A DNA stretch of 64,000 bases, taken from assembly GCA_964645005.1 (NCBI GenBank), contig CAZXYS010000011.1:41407-105406 (forward strand), in the 5' to 3' direction. The stretch comes from CAZXYS01 sp964645005. Its GTDB lineage: Bacteria; Bacteroidota; Ignavibacteria; Kapaibacteriales; UBA2268. The position numbers and the translations under genes were made by a program. The notes under the pieces were generated by a model. The model was not told where the DNA came from. It searched no databases and was given only the letters and a program-made list of their open reading frames with translations. This document shows positions 17,882-26,554 of the stretch, piece by piece. Each line of letters begins with the position of its first letter. Positions within the stretch are counted from its first letter, which is position 1.

Positions 17882-18757
17882 ATGAAAAGAATTGCCTTTT
17901 ACATTAGTCCCGACAAAGCCGCTGCTTATCAATGGGCGGAATTTACAGCTGAAAAATTGAAAGAACTTGGCGCTGAATGCGGGGCACCTTCTGAAATGAT
18001 TAAAAATTTTAAAAAAGAAAATCTGGAATTCGTTAAACCGGTTCCTTATGAGGAATTTGAAAAATTTGCTGATGTAGTTATTTCTTTCGGAGGTGATGGC
18101 AGTATGCTATCAGCCGCACGTACGTTGATCAAAACAAATGTTCCCATTATGGGAGTGAATGTAGGGAATCTTGGTTTTCTGGCGGAGTTTTCCGTAAAAG
18201 ACCTTGAAAAATCATTAAAAGACCTTGTAGAAGGTAATTATCGCGTTGTAGACAGGGTTGTTATTGAAACCGTAATTGATAATGAAACTATATACGCATT
18301 GAATGATGTAGTAATCGAGAAAAAAGATTCTTCAAGGATGATTACAGTCTCTGCTTATGCCAATGATAAATTCATAGCTGACTATAGAGCCGACGGATTG
18401 CTTCTAACAACTCCTGCCGGTTCAACAGCTTATAACCTTTCGTGCGGCGGTCCCATAATTTCACCGTCAACACCGGTTTTTTGTATTACACCTATCTCCC
18501 CGCATTCACTTACTCATAGACCGCTGGTGATTGACGACACGAGCGAGATCAAATTAACGGTTTATTCTCCTACCGGTTATTGCAATTTTGTTGCCGACGG
18601 TCAGCACGAAAAGCAACTGGCTAACAACGACAGCATCTTATTCAAAAAATCAGAAGAAAAAATTAAGCTCATAAAGCCATTGAAAACAACTTATTATGAC
18701 TTATTAAGGGCGAAGCTGCTCTGGGCTGCGAATACCGTAAGAAAAAAGGATCAATAA
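17882..18757 (+). CDS. nadK: NAD kinase
   Basis: 291 aa. It phosphorylates NAD to NADP. The signature GGDGSMLSAAR (catalytic Asp) lies at about 71-81, followed by GVNVGNLGFLAEF, the NE/D-type motif ALNDVVIEK, the substrate loop DGLLLTTPAGSTAYNLSCGGPI, and the C-terminal ISPHSLTHRPLVI. The catalytic site is complete. It lies directly downstream of pfkA. Confidence 0.95.
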   Translation: MKRIAFYISPDKAAAYQWAEFTAEKLKELGAECGAPSEMIKNFKKENLEFVKPVPYEEFEKFADVVISFGGDGSMLSAARTLIKTNVPIMGVNVGNLGFLAEFSVKDLEKSLKDLVEGNYRVVDRVVIETVIDNETIYALNDVVIEKKDSSRMITVSAYANDKFIADYRADGLLLTTPAGSTAYNLSCGGPIISPSTPVFCITPISPHSLTHRPLVIDDTSEIKLTVYSPTGYCNFVADGQHEKQLANNDSILFKKSEEKIKLIKPLKTTYYDLLRAKLLWAANTVRKKDQ

Positions 18758-19250
18758 AGAATTTTCTTACTTTCGTTTGATTCTTGAAAACAGACCTATC
18801 TCAGGGCTGAAAATGAATTTCAATATAGCCATCGTCCATGATTTATGAGTCTTGAGATTGTCATAATATTCGGGAACTGATTTCCTCAATTTGTGCAGAC
18901 GGCTGCCGTGGATGTTGGGAAAGTAATCATACTCGTTGTGGCAGCCTACATTGAAAGCCAGTTTGTTTAAAGGACCCTATTTATGAATAATCCTATAGCC
19001 AATTGCATAAATACCAGCCCTATTACTATCTAGGCTAAAGAAATAAATTTTACATTATCCATCAAATTATAGCATTTTTTTCCATTCTCAACTAACAAAT
19101 TTTCAGTTAATGTGTATATCTTATTAAGCGAGGGACTTTAAATAATTTTCGGTGAGCAAAGAGACTTTGACAGTTTCGACAATGATAACTAATTCATTGT
19201 CAGAACCGGATTTTTTTGAATTGAATGTTTTACTTTTCAAGGACTGGAAA
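18758..19250. other. Intergenic region between nadK and the first response regulator
   Basis: Holds the desaturase remnant (18767-18981) and a weak ECF-like motif: AAC at 19094-19096, 15 bases, then GTGTATAT from 19112. Apart from these it is AT-rich and featureless. The response-regulator frame is open back to a GTG at 19152, but that extension is not conserved-looking. Confidence 0.45.
18767..18981 (-). pseudogene. C-terminal remnant of a fatty-acid/sphingolipid desaturase
   Basis: Hand translation of the minus strand gives GPLNKLAFNVGCHNEYDYFPNI, HGSRLHKLRKSVPEYYDNL and KTHKSWTMAILKFIF, ending at a TAA (18767-18769). This is the last ~70 residues of the membrane desaturase family close to sphingolipid delta-4 desaturases, whose third histidine box normally reads HNEHH; here it is HNEYD. 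A TAG precedes the Gly-Pro and the upstream frame is broken, so only a decaying tail remains. The rest of the enzyme is absent. Confidence 0.7.
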
Positions 19251-19913
19251 ATGAAAAGAATACTATTGGCTGACGATCACAGCATCGTTCATGAGGGACT
19301 GAAATCAGTTCTGAATGATAGAAAAGATTTTAAGATAATTGATTCCGCCTATTCAGGGGACGAAACAATAAGTAAAATCAAAAAACGCAAATTCGATCTT
19401 GTGATACTTGATATTAGTATGCCCGGTAAAAGCATATTTCAGGTGGTTGATGATATTAGATCGCGGAATCCGGACCTGCCTATCATTGTCTATTCAATTT
19501 ACCCTGAAGAGCATTATGCAATCAAACTAATGGAGATGGGCATTAATGGCTATCTGAACAAGTCATCGGGATTGCAGGAGATTACAAACGCGATCGAGAA
19601 AGTTCTTACAGGAAAGCTTTATATATCAAACAACCTGTCGGAATTTTACGCCAATTTCATAAAAACAGGTAATGATAAGTCTAAATATGAAAATCTGACA
19701 CCAAGAGAATATGATATTTTCATTATGCTTGCGTCTGGCAGCAGTGTCACTAAAATATCCGAAAAGTATAATCTTAGCAAAAGTACTATTGCTAACCATA
19801 GGAATCATATTCTGAGAAAACTGAATTTGGCAAATAACGTACAATTGACGCTTTATGCTATCAATCACGATTTATTAGATTCTCATACTCTATTCTCAGA
19901 TGATAGCATATGA
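19251..19913 (+). CDS. LuxR/NarL-family response regulator
   Basis: 220 aa from the ATG at 19251, which opens the conserved MKRILLADDH; an upstream GTG would add 33 unrelated residues. The receiver domain (1-~125) has the acidic pair Asp8/Asp9, phosphoacceptor Asp54 (VILDISMPG) and Lys in YLNKSSG. The C-terminal LuxR-type HTH (about 150-212) reads LTPREYDIFIMLASG … ISEKYNLSKSTIANHRNHILRKL. No histidine kinase gene lies nearby. The paralogue at 20073 shares unusual stretches (LPIIVYS, PEE.YA), so the pair arose by duplication. Confidence 0.9.
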   Translation: MKRILLADDHSIVHEGLKSVLNDRKDFKIIDSAYSGDETISKIKKRKFDLVILDISMPGKSIFQVVDDIRSRNPDLPIIVYSIYPEEHYAIKLMEMGINGYLNKSSGLQEITNAIEKVLTGKLYISNNLSEFYANFIKTGNDKSKYENLTPREYDIFIMLASGSSVTKISEKYNLSKSTIANHRNHILRKLNLANNVQLTLYAINHDLLDSHTLFSDDSI

Positions 19914-20072
19914 TCGGATATTATTTGTATTTATTATGTCATAAACTCTTGAAAGGATAAGATAAAATGATATATTCCTTTTGAAATATTATAAATTTTT
20001 AATAAATTGATTTTTGTTTTTAGATATATTTATTAATAAATACTATTGTAAAATTTATTACAAAATGAAAAA

Positions 20073-20714
20073 ATGATAAAGATCATTTTGGGCGATGCCC
20101 ACGAAATTGTCCACATGGGCATGAAAGAACTTTGTAAAGAGTGCAGTGATATGGAATTAGCCGACCATGCCACATCTGCCGAGGAACTTATTGAAAAAAT
20201 CAAACAACAGGAATTTGACCTTGTAATTCTTGATATCAATGTTAGAGAGAAAAACACGATCGATATTATTAATGAAATCAAAAATTTCAAACCGGACCTG
20301 CCTATCATTGTTTATTCGATGTTCCCTGAAGAAAACTATGCTGTTCGACTGATCCAGACAGGAGCTTCCAGTTATATTTATAAAGCCAACGGTCTTGACG
20401 ACCTTATCAAAGCTATCAGGAAAGTAGTAAACGGGGGCATTTATATTACTTCAGCTTTGGCTGAACAATATGCTGTCAGCATGAAAAACAGGGACAACAG
20501 AACGCTGCATGAAACACTTACCAACAGGGAATTCCAGATCATGATCATGCTTGCTTCAGGAATGAGCGTAAACGATATTGCTAAAAAGCTTTACTTAAGT
20601 AAAAGCACTGTCAGCAATCACAGGCATCAGATCCTTAAAAAACTTAAATTGAAGAATAGTGCCGAAGTTTCTCTCTATGCAGTAAAAACAGGACTTCTGC
20701 TTTATCCGCATTAA
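20073..20714 (+). CDS. LuxR/NarL-family response regulator with altered acidic pocket
   Basis: 213 aa. The receiver domain has phosphoacceptor Asp54 (VILDINVRE) and Lys104 (YIYKANG), but the usual Asp-Asp pair reads Gly-Asp-Ala (Asp8 kept, Asp9 replaced by Ala). That second Asp normally helps bind Mg2+, so phosphorylation may be weak or absent. LuxR HTH at ~146-205: LTNREFQIMIMLASGMSVNDIAKKLYLSKSTVSNHRHQILKKLKL. It is a paralogue of the preceding gene, 159 bp away, with its own AT-rich leader. Confidence 0.9.
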   Translation: MIKIILGDAHEIVHMGMKELCKECSDMELADHATSAEELIEKIKQQEFDLVILDINVREKNTIDIINEIKNFKPDLPIIVYSMFPEENYAVRLIQTGASSYIYKANGLDDLIKAIRKVVNGGIYITSALAEQYAVSMKNRDNRTLHETLTNREFQIMIMLASGMSVNDIAKKLYLSKSTVSNHRHQILKKLKLKNSAEVSLYAVKTGLLLYPH

Positions 20715-20901
20715 CATTGAAAATCAAATCTTTATGTAAGTAATATTTTCCGTATTCACATATATAAAACTTAATTGAACAATCTAATATCGAAATTAGG
20801 TGCTGCTTAATTTTATTAAAATATATAAGATATTACTGATTTCGTAGAAATTTATTATTTTTGTAGATTATTTTTAAATGTAGCAAAAATAATGTGAAAA
20901 T

Positions 20902-21777
20902 ATGATCAAAAGTATGACCGGCTTTAGCAAGTCGGAAGCAAAGGAACAGGGCGTAACGGCAGTTGTCGAACTCAAAGCGTTGAACAGCAGGTATCTTGAT
21001 ATTAATTGCAGACTGCCGAAGTATCTTTCCCATAAAGAGCTTGATGTACGGGATATTATCAAGCAGTTTCTAATTCGCGGTTCGGTTACTGTGAATATTA
21101 GTATTGAAGCCGATGAATCGCTAATGCCATTCTTTATTGACGAGAATGCAGCGCAGAATATTTATAAAAAATTGAATAGTCTGAAACATAAGCTTAAGTT
21201 GAAGGAAACTGTGAAGCTGGATCATCTGCTGCAGTTTTCAACTTATTTTCAGCAAATGGAGGAAGAGGAAAATGTAGAGTTGTTCTGGCGCGTAGCAAAA
21301 AAAGCGCTGAACCAGGCGTTGAGAAATGTAGATAACATGCGCAAGAAGGAAGGCGGTCAGCTTGCCCGGGACCTTAACAACCGCATGAATAATATCCAGA
21401 AGGACGTCGATAAAATCGAAGGGCTCGGCATCGAGCGCGTCCCCGAAGAGCGCGAACGCCTGCGAATGCGTCTGGCACAACTGTTCGAAAGCGACGAAAT
21501 TGACGAGCAGCGCCTGCAAACGGAAATGGTACTGATGGCTGACAAGCTGGACATATCAGAGGAGTGCGTCCGCCTGAATTCGCACATTAAGTTTTTCTTC
21601 GAGACACTGAAATCGAAGGAATCATCCGGCAAGAAGCTGAATTTCCTCTTGCAGGAGATGAACCGCGAAATCAATACCATCGGCTCTAAAGCTAACGATG
21701 CCAACATCTCGCAGGTAGTCGTCAACGTCAAAGAGGAACTGGAAAAAATCAGGGAGCAGGTGCAGAATATAGAGTAG
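20902..21777 (+). CDS. yicC: YicC-family endoribonuclease
   Basis: 291 aa. The YicC signature at the N-terminus (MIKSMTGFSKSEA) is followed by VELKALNSRYLDINCRLPKYL. A coiled-coil middle (ELFWRVAKKALNQALRNVDNMRKKEGGQLARDLNNRM) leads to the C-terminal DUF1732 part (ERERLRMRLAQLFE…DEQRLQTEMVLMADKLDISEECVRLNSHIKFF … GKKLNFLLQEMNREINTIGSKAND). The family is linked to RNA degradation in E. coli. Codons are noticeably more GC-rich in the second half than in the flanking DNA. TATTTTTG at 20856-20863 fits a -7 box. Confidence 0.93.
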   Translation: MIKSMTGFSKSEAKEQGVTAVVELKALNSRYLDINCRLPKYLSHKELDVRDIIKQFLIRGSVTVNISIEADESLMPFFIDENAAQNIYKKLNSLKHKLKLKETVKLDHLLQFSTYFQQMEEEENVELFWRVAKKALNQALRNVDNMRKKEGGQLARDLNNRMNNIQKDVDKIEGLGIERVPEERERLRMRLAQLFESDEIDEQRLQTEMVLMADKLDISEECVRLNSHIKFFFETLKSKESSGKKLNFLLQEMNREINTIGSKANDANISQVVVNVKEELEKIREQVQNIE

Positions 21778-21875
21778 ACTTTTTTACGGAGTTTTACTTC
21801 TTTTTTGAGAAAATCCAGTTGATAGATTGGTATTATTGTTTGAGAGGTTAAAGGGTAAAGTTAATAGTTTTTGTA

Positions 21876-22013
21876 TTAATCCCCGACTATCTCATCCAAT
21901 CCATCAATAATAATATTCATTTTGGGGGTGTCGATATTTGTAATCTTTTTACCGAGTCGTGTGTTGATAAAGTTCGGATCTGACTTAAAAATGCACACCT
22001 CTGGTCCGTCCGT
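21876..22013 (-). pseudogene. Remnant of a MazF/PemK-type toxin C-terminus
   Basis: Minus strand. One frame gives CAFLSQIRTLST, the neighbouring frame gives TRLGKKITNIDTPKMNIII followed by DGLDEIVGD and a TAA stop at 21876-21878. Joined, this matches the end of MazF-family mRNA interferases (…LSQIRT…RLGKKIG-L…M…I…L..I). A frame change within about 12 codons and loss of the N-terminal half show it is not functional. No antitoxin gene is visible. Confidence 0.5.
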
Positions 22014-22265
22014 GTTATCCAAAAACGAACCAAATGATTCTTACGATCAAAATTTAATACTTTGCAAATCAATTAAAACTTAGAGACATGGAAATATAAT
22101 AAATAGAGCCATATCCCAGAGAACTGTCTCAGTCAGTGGTTACGATTAAATCAAACTCACTGTCTGTTTTGAAAAAATGAAAAATGAGGCAAAAAATCAA
22201 ACAAAATCTTTAAATTATGTAGAAAAATTCATAAATTGTAATGATTAAGTGTTAAAAACAAAATT

Positions 22266-22294
22266 TTTATTTCAAACGAAAATATTGAAATAAA
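22266..22294. promoter_or_regulatory. Inverted repeat in the dapA leader
   Basis: Perfect arms TTTATTTCAA / TTGAAATAAA around a 9-base centre, 37 bp before the dapA start. It could be an operator or an mRNA hairpin; at this AT content chance is also possible. Confidence 0.3.
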
Positions 22295-22330
22295 TTAAAA
22301 ACCAAAAATACATTCTGAAGGAGATACTTC

Positions 22331-23224
22331 ATGAAAAAGCAAGTTTTTAAGGGCACGGGAACCGCAATTGTGACGCCGTTCATCGAAGACGGTGCGATAG
22401 ATTTCGAAGCTTTCAAAGGATTGATCGAGTACCAGATCAAAAACAAGGTCGAAGCTATCATCGTTTGCGGTTCCACCGGCGAAAGTGCCACTCTCTCAGC
22501 GAAAGAGAAGATGTCGATGTTCATCAAGGCGGTGGAATTCGCTGACGGGCGCGTTCCTATCATTGCCGGGACGGGCTCGAATGATACGAAAGCAACCATC
22601 GACCTTACGCTCATCGCCAAAGAACATGGCGCTGACGCTGTCCTGCTGGTAGGTCCGTACTACAACAAGCCGACGCAGGAAGGGCTCTACCACCACTACC
22701 GTGCTATCGCCGAAGCGGTGGACATCCCGCAGATAATCTACAATGTGCCCGGTCGCACGAACAAAAATATCCTCCCCGAAACGCAGCTTCGCATAGCCGA
22801 GGATTGCGAGAATGTCATCGCCACGAAAGAAGCTTCCGGTGACCTCGAGCAGATCATGGAAATAATCCGCAATGCGCCCGACAGCTTTTCCGTTTACTCG
22901 GGCGACGATCCGCTGACGCTGCCTATACTTGCCTGCGGCGGCGACGGCGTTATCTCAGTCATTTCGAATTACGCGACAAAAGACTTCGGCGACATGGTGC
23001 GCGCCGGTCTGGACGGTAAATTCGACAAAGCCCGCAAACTTAACTATAAACTGCTCGATTTGATGCAGCTCAACTTCATCGAGAGCAACCCCGCACCGGT
23101 TAAGTGCGCATTAACCCACATGGGCATGATAAATAACACTCTGCGCCAGCCCCTTCTTCCCGTTACCGGCGAGAACAGTCAGAAAATAAAGGCTGCGCTG
23201 CAAAAGGCGGGATTGGTGAAATAA
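22331..23224 (+). CDS. dapA: 4-hydroxy-tetrahydrodipicolinate synthase
   Basis: 297 aa. It condenses pyruvate with aspartate semialdehyde in the lysine/diaminopimelate pathway. Motifs are GTGTAIVTPF, CGSTGESATLS, PIIAGTGSNDT, GPYYNKPTQEGLYHHY, Tyr137 (IIYNVPGRT) and the Schiff-base Lys166 (VIATKEASGD). The gene is clearly more GC-rich at third positions than its surroundings. GAAGGAG sits 7 bp before the ATG, a stronger ribosome-binding site than most genes here have, suggesting high expression. Confidence 0.96.
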   Translation: MKKQVFKGTGTAIVTPFIEDGAIDFEAFKGLIEYQIKNKVEAIIVCGSTGESATLSAKEKMSMFIKAVEFADGRVPIIAGTGSNDTKATIDLTLIAKEHGADAVLLVGPYYNKPTQEGLYHHYRAIAEAVDIPQIIYNVPGRTNKNILPETQLRIAEDCENVIATKEASGDLEQIMEIIRNAPDSFSVYSGDDPLTLPILACGGDGVISVISNYATKDFGDMVRAGLDGKFDKARKLNYKLLDLMQLNFIESNPAPVKCALTHMGMINNTLRQPLLPVTGENSQKIKAALQKAGLVK

Positions 23225-23253
23225 AGGCTGCTGGCTGTTAATTTATTCATAAA

Positions 23254-24714
23254 TCAACCCGCCTTCTCCTCTTGCTCTTCGGTCAGCTTCGAATAATGCC
23301 TGTAAATATAAAATATCGCTTTCACGTAGCTTACAGGCTCTTCGCCGCGGCAGTAGCCGTATTTTACAACATCGTCATTATAATAATCAGGCTTGGATTT
23401 TAGCTTCAGATATTTTCCGACGCTGCCGTCCCATTTTTTCGGGTCTTTGTCGTACTTCTCGGCAAGCCTCTGGGCATCGCGGACGTGGTACTGACCGACA
23501 TTGTACGACGCAAGGATAAACTTCCGGCGCTCGAGAGAATCCGGTATATCTTTCCAGAATTCCCCGAGATCTTTCAGATAGCGTGTGCCGCCGCTTACAT
23601 TCTGTCTCGGATCGAGAGGATTGGAAACATTGTATTGTTCAGCGGTGGGATCCATTAATTGCATCAAGCCTTTCGCGCCTGCCCATGATTGAGCTTTCCT
23701 GTTGAACTGAGATTCGGCATATACGAGCGATGCCAGCAGTTTCCAGTCCCAGTCAATCTTATCGGCATATTCCTTGATGATTTCATCATACCGGGAAATA
23801 TTGCCGGTTTCCAGTGCAAAAAGATCACTACCCAGCCGCTGGACAAACCCCTTCCTGTCATTGAAATACTTATTATAAACTATGTTATAAGTTGGCTTCC
23901 TCTTGATTTTCTTTATCCAGTGGTTGAGGGTATCCATCAGCTTCGGAGAGTTCTTCCGCAGCGCCCAGGCGTTTCGCTGCAACAGACTCACCTGGGTATC
24001 AATGAAGAGATTTTGAAGATATGTCTTATTAATTTTTGCAATATCTTCATCGGCTGCGGTCAGACCTATCTTGCCTTTGGACACCCATTCGATTAGTTCT
24101 TCGGTAGTAACATCGCCTGCCACAGTGTCTATGTGAATATCGCCGCCAATCTCGTGCGACAGGAACTTAAGCCGCTCGAAGTACGCCGAGTTCTTCCTCA
24201 CGTGCACAGTGTCGCCTTCAAGTTCATGCACGCTGAGAATAAGCTGCTCTTTGATTCTATACATTGGCATTTTCCGCCATTTTTTGGGCATTTTCTGGAC
24301 GAGAACCTGCTGCGTAGGCGTATGTTCCTCCGAAAATGCGACTTTACGTTTTCTGTTTTTGGTAATTGTCAGGTTGTGCGCTATAATGTCGCCTTCACCG
24401 CGGTTAAGCATTTTTATGAATTGGTCGAGGTTCTCCGCTATTACAACCTTCAATTCCACATCAAGATATTCGGCGAAGCGCTTCATGAGTTCGTAATGGA
24501 AACCCATCGGCTGCCCGCGGTATAAGAAATAATTGGTCGGACCATAGCTGATAATGACTTTCAGCGTGTCGCGCGCCAAAATTTTAGGCATGTCAATCTT
24601 CACTTTAGGTTTTCTCTCTGCGCTAATCTCTTCGCCCGAGCATTTCCAGAGCGTTACACTCATTGTTAGTAATAAAAAAATAAGTCCAATTTTAGAAAGT
24701 AACGATGATTTCAT
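23254..24714 (-). CDS. mltF: Membrane-bound lytic murein transglycosylase F (MltF-like)
   Basis: 486 aa lipoprotein: signal MKSSLLSKIGLIFLLLTMSVTLWKC with the lipobox Cys at 25. A periplasmic substrate-binding-like domain (SBP_bac_3; about 50-285, e.g. VIISYGPTNYFLYRGQPMGFHYELMKRFA) precedes an SLT lysozyme-like domain (~315-460). The catalytic Glu is in LLASLVYAESQFN, followed by SWAGAKGLMQLM and ASYNVGQYHVRDA. It cleaves peptidoglycan glycan strands at the outer membrane. The order lipobox, SBP, SLT is diagnostic of MltF. It is convergent with dapA. Confidence 0.93.
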   Translation of the reverse strand: MKSSLLSKIGLIFLLLTMSVTLWKCSGEEISAERKPKVKIDMPKILARDTLKVIISYGPTNYFLYRGQPMGFHYELMKRFAEYLDVELKVVIAENLDQFIKMLNRGEGDIIAHNLTITKNRKRKVAFSEEHTPTQQVLVQKMPKKWRKMPMYRIKEQLILSVHELEGDTVHVRKNSAYFERLKFLSHEIGGDIHIDTVAGDVTTEELIEWVSKGKIGLTAADEDIAKINKTYLQNLFIDTQVSLLQRNAWALRKNSPKLMDTLNHWIKKIKRKPTYNIVYNKYFNDRKGFVQRLGSDLFALETGNISRYDEIIKEYADKIDWDWKLLASLVYAESQFNRKAQSWAGAKGLMQLMDPTAEQYNVSNPLDPRQNVSGGTRYLKDLGEFWKDIPDSLERRKFILASYNVGQYHVRDAQRLAEKYDKDPKKWDGSVGKYLKLKSKPDYYNDDVVKYGYCRGEEPVSYVKAIFYIYRHYSKLTEEQEEKAG

Positions 24715-25128
24715 GGAGAATTTGAGATTGTGAACAATAATAATTGAGAAGTTTATTACAAATAAAGAGGAATTCGGCGGGATTTTATTTAATTATCTTT
24801 TTCGTATAAGTGTATTCAGCTAACTGATTCTGATTTAAACCCTTTCTATTCCAACTAATTTCCAAATAAAATCTAATTATTAACAAAAATTAATAAAAAA
24901 GTACTTGCATATAAGGAAATTATTATTATTTTAGTAATAACTTGTGGTATTAAAATAAGAAAAAAGGTAAGAAACAGGAAAGCTGAAAAGTCAACGCGAG
25001 GAGTAAGAGAGACTTTCAGGGTAGGAAAACAAGCGGACGACAGTTCTTTTGTGAATTTTGATTTTTTTATTGACCTGATTGGTCATAATATAAATAACAA
25101 TTAATCAACTACTCCACAGGAGGGAAAA
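24715..25128. other. Leader region between mltF and the tail-fibre-like gene
   Basis: 414 bp between divergent genes. Two structures stand out. CTGAAAAGTC (24983-24992) pairs with GACTTTCAG (25011-25019) with one bulged A, a possible leader-RNA hairpin. TGACC-TGATT-GGTCA (25071-25085) is an operator-like inverted repeat. The gene is preceded by CCACAGGAGGG, a strong Shine-Dalgarno; the same CCACAGGAGG precedes the T9SS gene at 30917. Confidence 0.35.
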
Positions 25129-26538
25129 ATGAAATCTTTACCTGCAATTCGCTTATGTATCTTCGCATTATTTGTCGGAATCCTCTACGGGGGGGGGGTG
25201 AGTTTAAAAGCTCAAAATCCATGCGATAATACATATCCTTGGCCTCAATTAGGTGATATTGGAATAAAGACAACATCACCAGAAAAACCTTTGCATATCG
25301 ATAGTAAATCAGATGATTGCGTTGATCCGGCAATTAAACTTTCCTATACATCGGAAGTAGATATGCCATTTTGGGGCTATCTTGTACTAAATACGGCGCA
25401 TAATTATAACTTATATTCAAGTATTGCCGACGAAGGCGATTTGTTGTTATCATCCAATGCGAGAGCAGAAAACGGTTTTCTATCAGATATAATAATATCC
25501 GCAAGAAAACACACCGGCTCAATACGATTTGCCACTACGCCTGAATCGGAAGGAGATGACTTTGAACGAATGACAATTATTCCGGACGGTAATATTGGAA
25601 TCAGAAACCCAGCGCCTCAAAATTTATTAACGACAGATTTAACTTTAGGTATGGATTTCTGGAATGATGACATCAATTTCCAGGATGTTAGATTTAATTG
25701 CTACTCCAGCCTTGAAGAAGAACGTGAAGGTGGAGATCTTAAAGATACATCAGGCGGTGAAAGAAGCTATTATGAGTCTCATTATAATGTTACGCCAGGA
25801 TATTCAAGTGTAATACAGAGCAAAATTCAACCAGGTCAGGGTACTATGTTGCTTTTAGTATCCAATTATCATGAAAATCCGGATTCTGAACTCGAATTTT
25901 TTGAGATTACTGGAGGACCGCCCAAAGGTATATGTTTGCAAAATTATGATCTGCAAGTTGGAGATACCCCAGTTGATTACAATGTAACAAATATTGGTCT
26001 TGGCAGCCTATCTGATCCGTATTCAAGAGTAGAGATCAAAGGTCGTACCTCAGACGCTGAAATGAATGCTTTAAGCATTATAAACTGGGATAACGAAAAT
26101 CTTTTTACTGTCCGTAATGATGGGAATATTGGTATTGGCACGGAGTCCCCGAATAAAAAATTACATGTCGCAGGCAATGTACAAGTAGGCAGTATGTGGT
26201 ACACTCCACAACTACCACCGGAACTTGAATATCGGTTAGCCGTTAATGCTCAAATTGTAGCGAAAGAAATAAAAGTTAGTGATAATGATTGGGCGGACTT
26301 TGTCTTCAAAGAAGATTATGTACTTAAAGACATTAAAGAAGTAGAAAATTTCATACAAGAAAACAAACATCTGCCGGATATTCCAACTAAAGAAGAAATT
26401 TCCAAAGAAGGCGTAAATGTTGGAGAAATGCAGGCAAAACTCTTGCAAAAGATAGAAGAGTTGACTCTTTACGTAATTGAACTGAAAAAGGAAAATGAAA
26501 AATTAAATGAAAAAATTGACAAAATTGAAGATAAATAA
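25129..26538 (+). CDS. Secreted tail-fibre-like protein with G10 tract in the signal region
   Basis: 469 aa. Signal peptide residues 1-29 (MKSLPAIRLCIFALFVGILY … LKAQ). The middle has beta-helix-like repeats ending in 'IGI' turns (LGDIGIKTTSPEKPLHI, DGNIGIRNPAPQNLL, DGNIGIGTESPNKKLHVAGNV). The C-terminus (WADFVFKEDYVLKDIKEVENFIQENKHLPDIP … GVNVGEMQAKLLQKIEELTLYVIELKKENEKL) is the domain found at the end of many FCB 'tail fiber domain' proteins, with a terminal coiled coil. A run of ten G (25189-25198) encodes Gly-Gly-Gly in the signal peptide and could switch the gene on and off by slippage. Role unknown, probably surface adhesion or structure. Confidence 0.75.
   Translation: MKSLPAIRLCIFALFVGILYGGGVSLKAQNPCDNTYPWPQLGDIGIKTTSPEKPLHIDSKSDDCVDPAIKLSYTSEVDMPFWGYLVLNTAHNYNLYSSIADEGDLLLSSNARAENGFLSDIIISARKHTGSIRFATTPESEGDDFERMTIIPDGNIGIRNPAPQNLLTTDLTLGMDFWNDDINFQDVRFNCYSSLEEEREGGDLKDTSGGERSYYESHYNVTPGYSSVIQSKIQPGQGTMLLLVSNYHENPDSELEFFEITGGPPKGICLQNYDLQVGDTPVDYNVTNIGLGSLSDPYSRVEIKGRTSDAEMNALSIINWDNENLFTVRNDGNIGIGTESPNKKLHVAGNVQVGSMWYTPQLPPELEYRLAVNAQIVAKEIKVSDNDWADFVFKEDYVLKDIKEVENFIQENKHLPDIPTKEEISKEGVNVGEMQAKLLQKIEELTLYVIELKKENEKLNEKIDKIEDK
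25189..25198 (+). repeat. Homopolymeric G10 tract
   Basis: Ten consecutive G within codons 20-24 of the tail-fibre-like gene, between TAC and TGAGT. Loss or gain of one G would frameshift the signal peptide. Such tracts are classic slipped-strand phase-variation sites. Confidence 0.85.
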
Positions 26539-26554
26539 TAAATAAGGTGAAAAA

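Larger units (their letters stand above)
21778..22330. other. Intergenic region upstream of dapA
   Basis: 553 bp. It contains the MazF-like remnant (21876-22013) and a perfect 10-bp inverted repeat at 22266-22294. No intact gene is seen. The last 70 bp are AT-rich and lead into a strong ribosome-binding site (GAAGGAG) before dapA. Confidence 0.5.
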
